Shown here: positions 61,226 to 64,000 of the stretch, piece by piece
How the letters are laid out: every line of letters starts with the position of its first letter
Numbering within the stretch: the first letter of the stretch is position 1
NCBI GenBank assembly: GCA_036897095.1
Contig: JAYMSP010000034.1
Location: 47,482 to 111,481, forward strand
DNA length: 64,000 nucleotides
Direction of reading: 5' to 3'
Origin: Plantago elongata
Lineage: Eukaryota; Streptophyta; Magnoliopsida; Lamiales; Plantaginaceae
Position numbers and translations under genes: made by a program
Notes under the pieces: model-generated
The model's database searches: none
The model's input: only the letters and a program-made list of their open reading frames with translations
Told to the model about the DNA's origin: nothing

Positions 61226-62548
61226 GAAGCGTAAATGAAGTTGTGAAAATTAGTCTTGAAGATTTAGTAGTTAAATACATTACCACCATATTCTTGGTCG
61301 TGTAAATGTATGGTAAACTTACTGTACGTTGAATTTATGGAGTCAAACCATTGAAGAAAAATGAATGACAAAAGACCAAGTATTGGCGCTAGGCTATTTT
61401 TAACAATTTCACTTCATGTCATGAGTAACCAAAGGATCACTGTCATCTTTGAAAACATAGTACGAATTCCACCAATCAAGTTTAATTGTCCTACTGAAGA
61501 AAATTTACTTGCTTCATGTGGGGAATTTATTATATAAACCGGGTTTTGTTTTAAAATAATTATTTTACATTCAATTAAATTCATTTTCTAAATAATGTAT
61601 TTTATTGTGAGTTACAAGAAATGCAAATTACTTATAAGACTTCACGAGCACCTTATATTAGTTATAAGTTCCCAAACGTTCTAGTTTCTACCTTTATCCA
61701 ATAGTCCAATACTCCAACATTTTTTCTTTCTACCACTTTTTAATTCACAACTCACAAGTGAGGTGCCATGATTTGAAATTTCTTTAAATAGGAAAAGGTG
61801 CAACCAATGTACCAGTCAGTTACTGTAACGATTCGTATTTCGGCTACCAAAATGAAGCATAAATGTGAGGTATAAGTTGGATCTTCTATTCTTCGTTTGA
61901 GGAGTAGAATCCATTTATCATTTGTATTAACGAAGCTAACTTTCTGCTACTTTATGTTCCTTTTACAAAACCACAAAACTAACACAGTTTTAGTTGTGAT
62001 TATGCACATGCATTTTGATTATATAGTGGGTTCTTCTACCAAACTTTGGACTCCATTGACACTTGTTACTCGGGATACAGATCAGTCATCAGTGTTCAAC
62101 AAACTGAACAGAACAGAACAGACCAGTCGGACTGTTACATTATCCCAGTTATTCTTCGCTAGCTCACTATACCATATGCTTTATGTGTGAAATAATAGAA
62201 CTATAGACGATAACTGAACAAGGGGAGGTAAGTGTTCAACATACAGAAAGCTTCCAGATCAACTGTTGAAAAATGTTGGACCAAATGTTGAATAAGACAA
62301 ACTATTTCTAGAATGAAATACTAATAACACTTGTCCTTTCTCAAATTGAATGAGAGAACACATTACAAGAGAATGAATTCCAAAGGTAGCATACCTACAG
62401 AAATGTGCAATTGGTCTGTATATGAGTAGCAATCTCTCAAGTTCTACCTTCAATTGAACAAATATAATTTCACCTCCTTTGCATCCATCTAGAATAAGGC
62501 CAAAGCACTATTCTTGCAGCATGAGATGTATAAACTCGCAAAAAATTA
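61226..62548. other. Intergenic DNA and TauE/SafE 3' UTR
   Basis: AT-rich with no supported gene. The last few hundred bases before 62549 are likely 3' UTR of the TauE/SafE gene on the minus strand. Confidence 0.5.
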
Positions 62549-64000
62549 TCAGACATCATACTTGCAGAGGTTTTCGAAGCCCATGTATTCATGCCGTTGA
62601 ATCTTTCCAATCATGTTAGTAACGCCAACTCCACCTATGTCAAAAACAATACAGGGATCACATAGATGGACAAAATACATGACAAGTGAGATTTTACATG
62701 ATTTAGAGATCTCTACTTGATAAAGGTGCTTACCTAAAGAGATGGCGCTAACAAAGATTGTAGAAGACAAGATGAAGATGATTATGGATGCCCTTCCCAT
62801 TACGATAATCATTCTTCTCACAAAATGTTGCCCCACAACAGCGGCAACAGTGGCAACAGCAACAAAGTACAGAGCTACATTAAACGAAAACAATAAGCTT
62901 TTTGCATGGTAATTAGAAATTATATGCTTCTTTAGTCAAGATGAGCTTACCATACGGAACGGGGAAACGTTTTAGAAGGTAGTACTCAACCACTGACATT
63001 GAAGAAGAGAACATCATAGCGAAGGTGGCCGTGGCACTTGAGACCTGAGCAGAAGTTTCAAGTCTAAAAACACAAAATATGAAGTGCAAATAGTTATCTT
63101 AGTAGACGAGCAAGTAACTCACCTGAGGAGGAACGCCTAACTCCAAGAATAGTGGCCCCATGATAAATCCACCTCCGAGACCTAGAAGCCCACCAACCAT
63201 ACCTGCTAAGACACCAAAGAATCCGTATACAGCCAATTGGTGCACTTTTAAGTTAGCACCTTCTTGTCCCTTGGATGCAATTTTACGCCATCCCTTGTAA
63301 AGGCAAAGAGCTTCATAGCCAGATACACCAAAGGATACTGGGATCTAGATGGAACAACAATATAGAGAGATTCTTATTTTCATAGTGTCACAACAAACTC
63401 ATTTCATGACTCTAAGCTAAATTAAGACAAACCTGAAGCAAGTTCACCACCCAGTACCATGCTGAACAAGTAGTTGTATAGTTCTGTTTCAGTTCAAAGG
63501 CCAGTAAGCATATACATACGAAAAAGTTCAAAGCAGCTCCAGTGTAAGTGCTTGCACAAAGTATTAGGAAAAAGAGGAAACACATTCAACCTTGATGAGC
63601 TGCAGAGCAAGAAACGCGACCCAGACTAAAACAAGAAGCCCACACTCCTTCCAACAAACATTTTCAATAATACCGACCTGAGGTAATGAGACATGTTATA
63701 TGAAGGATATTTTGTTTTTAAGATATTAATACTAGTACAGAGAGACTTGGTCACCTCCGGTTCTGCCAAGCTTTTAGGTTGATTTGGTGCATCATTGCTG
63801 GGGCCACCAGGAAGAAGCTTGTATTCAGCTTCGTCTTTACCTGACAATGTATAATAACCTGATTTAATCCTAACAGATAAGGGAAGGCCTACGAAGAAAC
63901 AGAGGAAGGTAAGTGTGTAGCTGGGACAGTGACAAATGCTCACCGTTTGTCTCTGAGCTCTTTGCAGATTCCTGCATTAAGAATGCAGAGTGGACTTTTG
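62549..64000 (-). CDS. TauE/SafE family membrane protein, 3' part only
   Basis: Eight exons are in the window: 63944-63971, 63755-63840, 63591-63677, 63433-63483, 63123-63344, 62951-63044, 62734-62874, 62549-62634. They keep phase and give the last 264 residues. The 5' half lies beyond the right edge. Typical plant blocks are [49 protein letters not shown], the glycine-rich [20 protein letters not shown], and the end [13 protein letters not shown]. Several hydrophobic segments alternate with loops, as expected for a multi-span anion (sulfite/sulfonate-type) exporter. The transported substrate in plants is not proven. By recall the Arabidopsis neighbour of the spastizin homologue, At2g25737, belongs to this family. 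Confidence 0.92.

Noticed and set aside
1-64000. CRISPR arrays, bacterial operons, rRNA or complete tRNA genes
   Set aside because: None found. Direct repeats here are tandem plant-type repeats without regular spacers, and the only tRNA-like sequence lacks a foldable acceptor arm.

Overview
This is nuclear DNA from a flowering plant, and the gene set points to a eudicot. The signs are spliced genes with GT..AG introns, AT-rich intergenic DNA, small inverted-repeat transposons, decayed Copia and Harbinger-like elements, and only plant-type gene families. An asterid is possible but not shown. There is no bacterial operon, CRISPR array or phage. Exon models were built by hand from splice signals and reading phase. 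In the multi-exon models every exon junction keeps frame.

Layout, left to right. A SUVH5/6-type histone H3K9 methyltransferase (410-3937, +). A Copia-gag-like intact small ORF (5354-5962, +). A transposon-rich stretch (6.5-8.5 kb) with a 148-bp MITE, three 220-bp tandem units that each carry a hairpin, and the 5' end of a Harbinger-like transposase facing them. An FCS-like zinc-finger (FLZ) gene (8920-10301, -). About 6 kb of intergenic DNA with two more MITEs of similar build. A 99-aa acidic/coiled protein in three exons (16733-18225, +). A KC1/KAT3-type Shaker K+ channel subunit in 13 exons (18607-24367, -). A 36-exon gene for a 2486-aa homologue of spastizin/ZFYVE26 (26513-47790, -). A DDT-domain protein of the DDR4 type in 11 exons (49003-52755, +). 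A GET2/G1IP-like receptor of the tail-anchored protein insertion pathway (53856-55552, +). A PPR pseudogene abutting a 5'-truncated Copia element (55.9-58.0 kb). A truncated (2-on-2) haemoglobin GLB3 (58398-60195, +). A 96-aa protein of unknown role (60798-61088, -). The 3' part of a TauE/SafE-family membrane protein (62549 to the right edge, -).

The genes do not form a pathway. They are a typical plant mix of chromatin (SUVH, DDR4), SnRK1-linked zinc finger (FLZ), K+ uptake (KC1), endolysosomal maintenance (spastizin), ER membrane insertion (GET2), O2/NO binding (GLB3) and anion export (TauE/SafE). Their order is the informative part. From memory, the Arabidopsis counterparts fall in two blocks, At2g2569x-2573x (FLZ11, spastizin homologue, TauE/SafE) and At4g3265x-3269x (KC1, G1IP, GLB3). 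The window therefore looks like the undivided ancestral segment from which both blocks were fractionated.

The most unusual DNA is the 7.1-8.45 kb hairpin-rich element. Other points for a second look are the shortened KHA end of KC1, the possibly exapted gag gene, and the plant spastizin without a recognisable FYVE finger.
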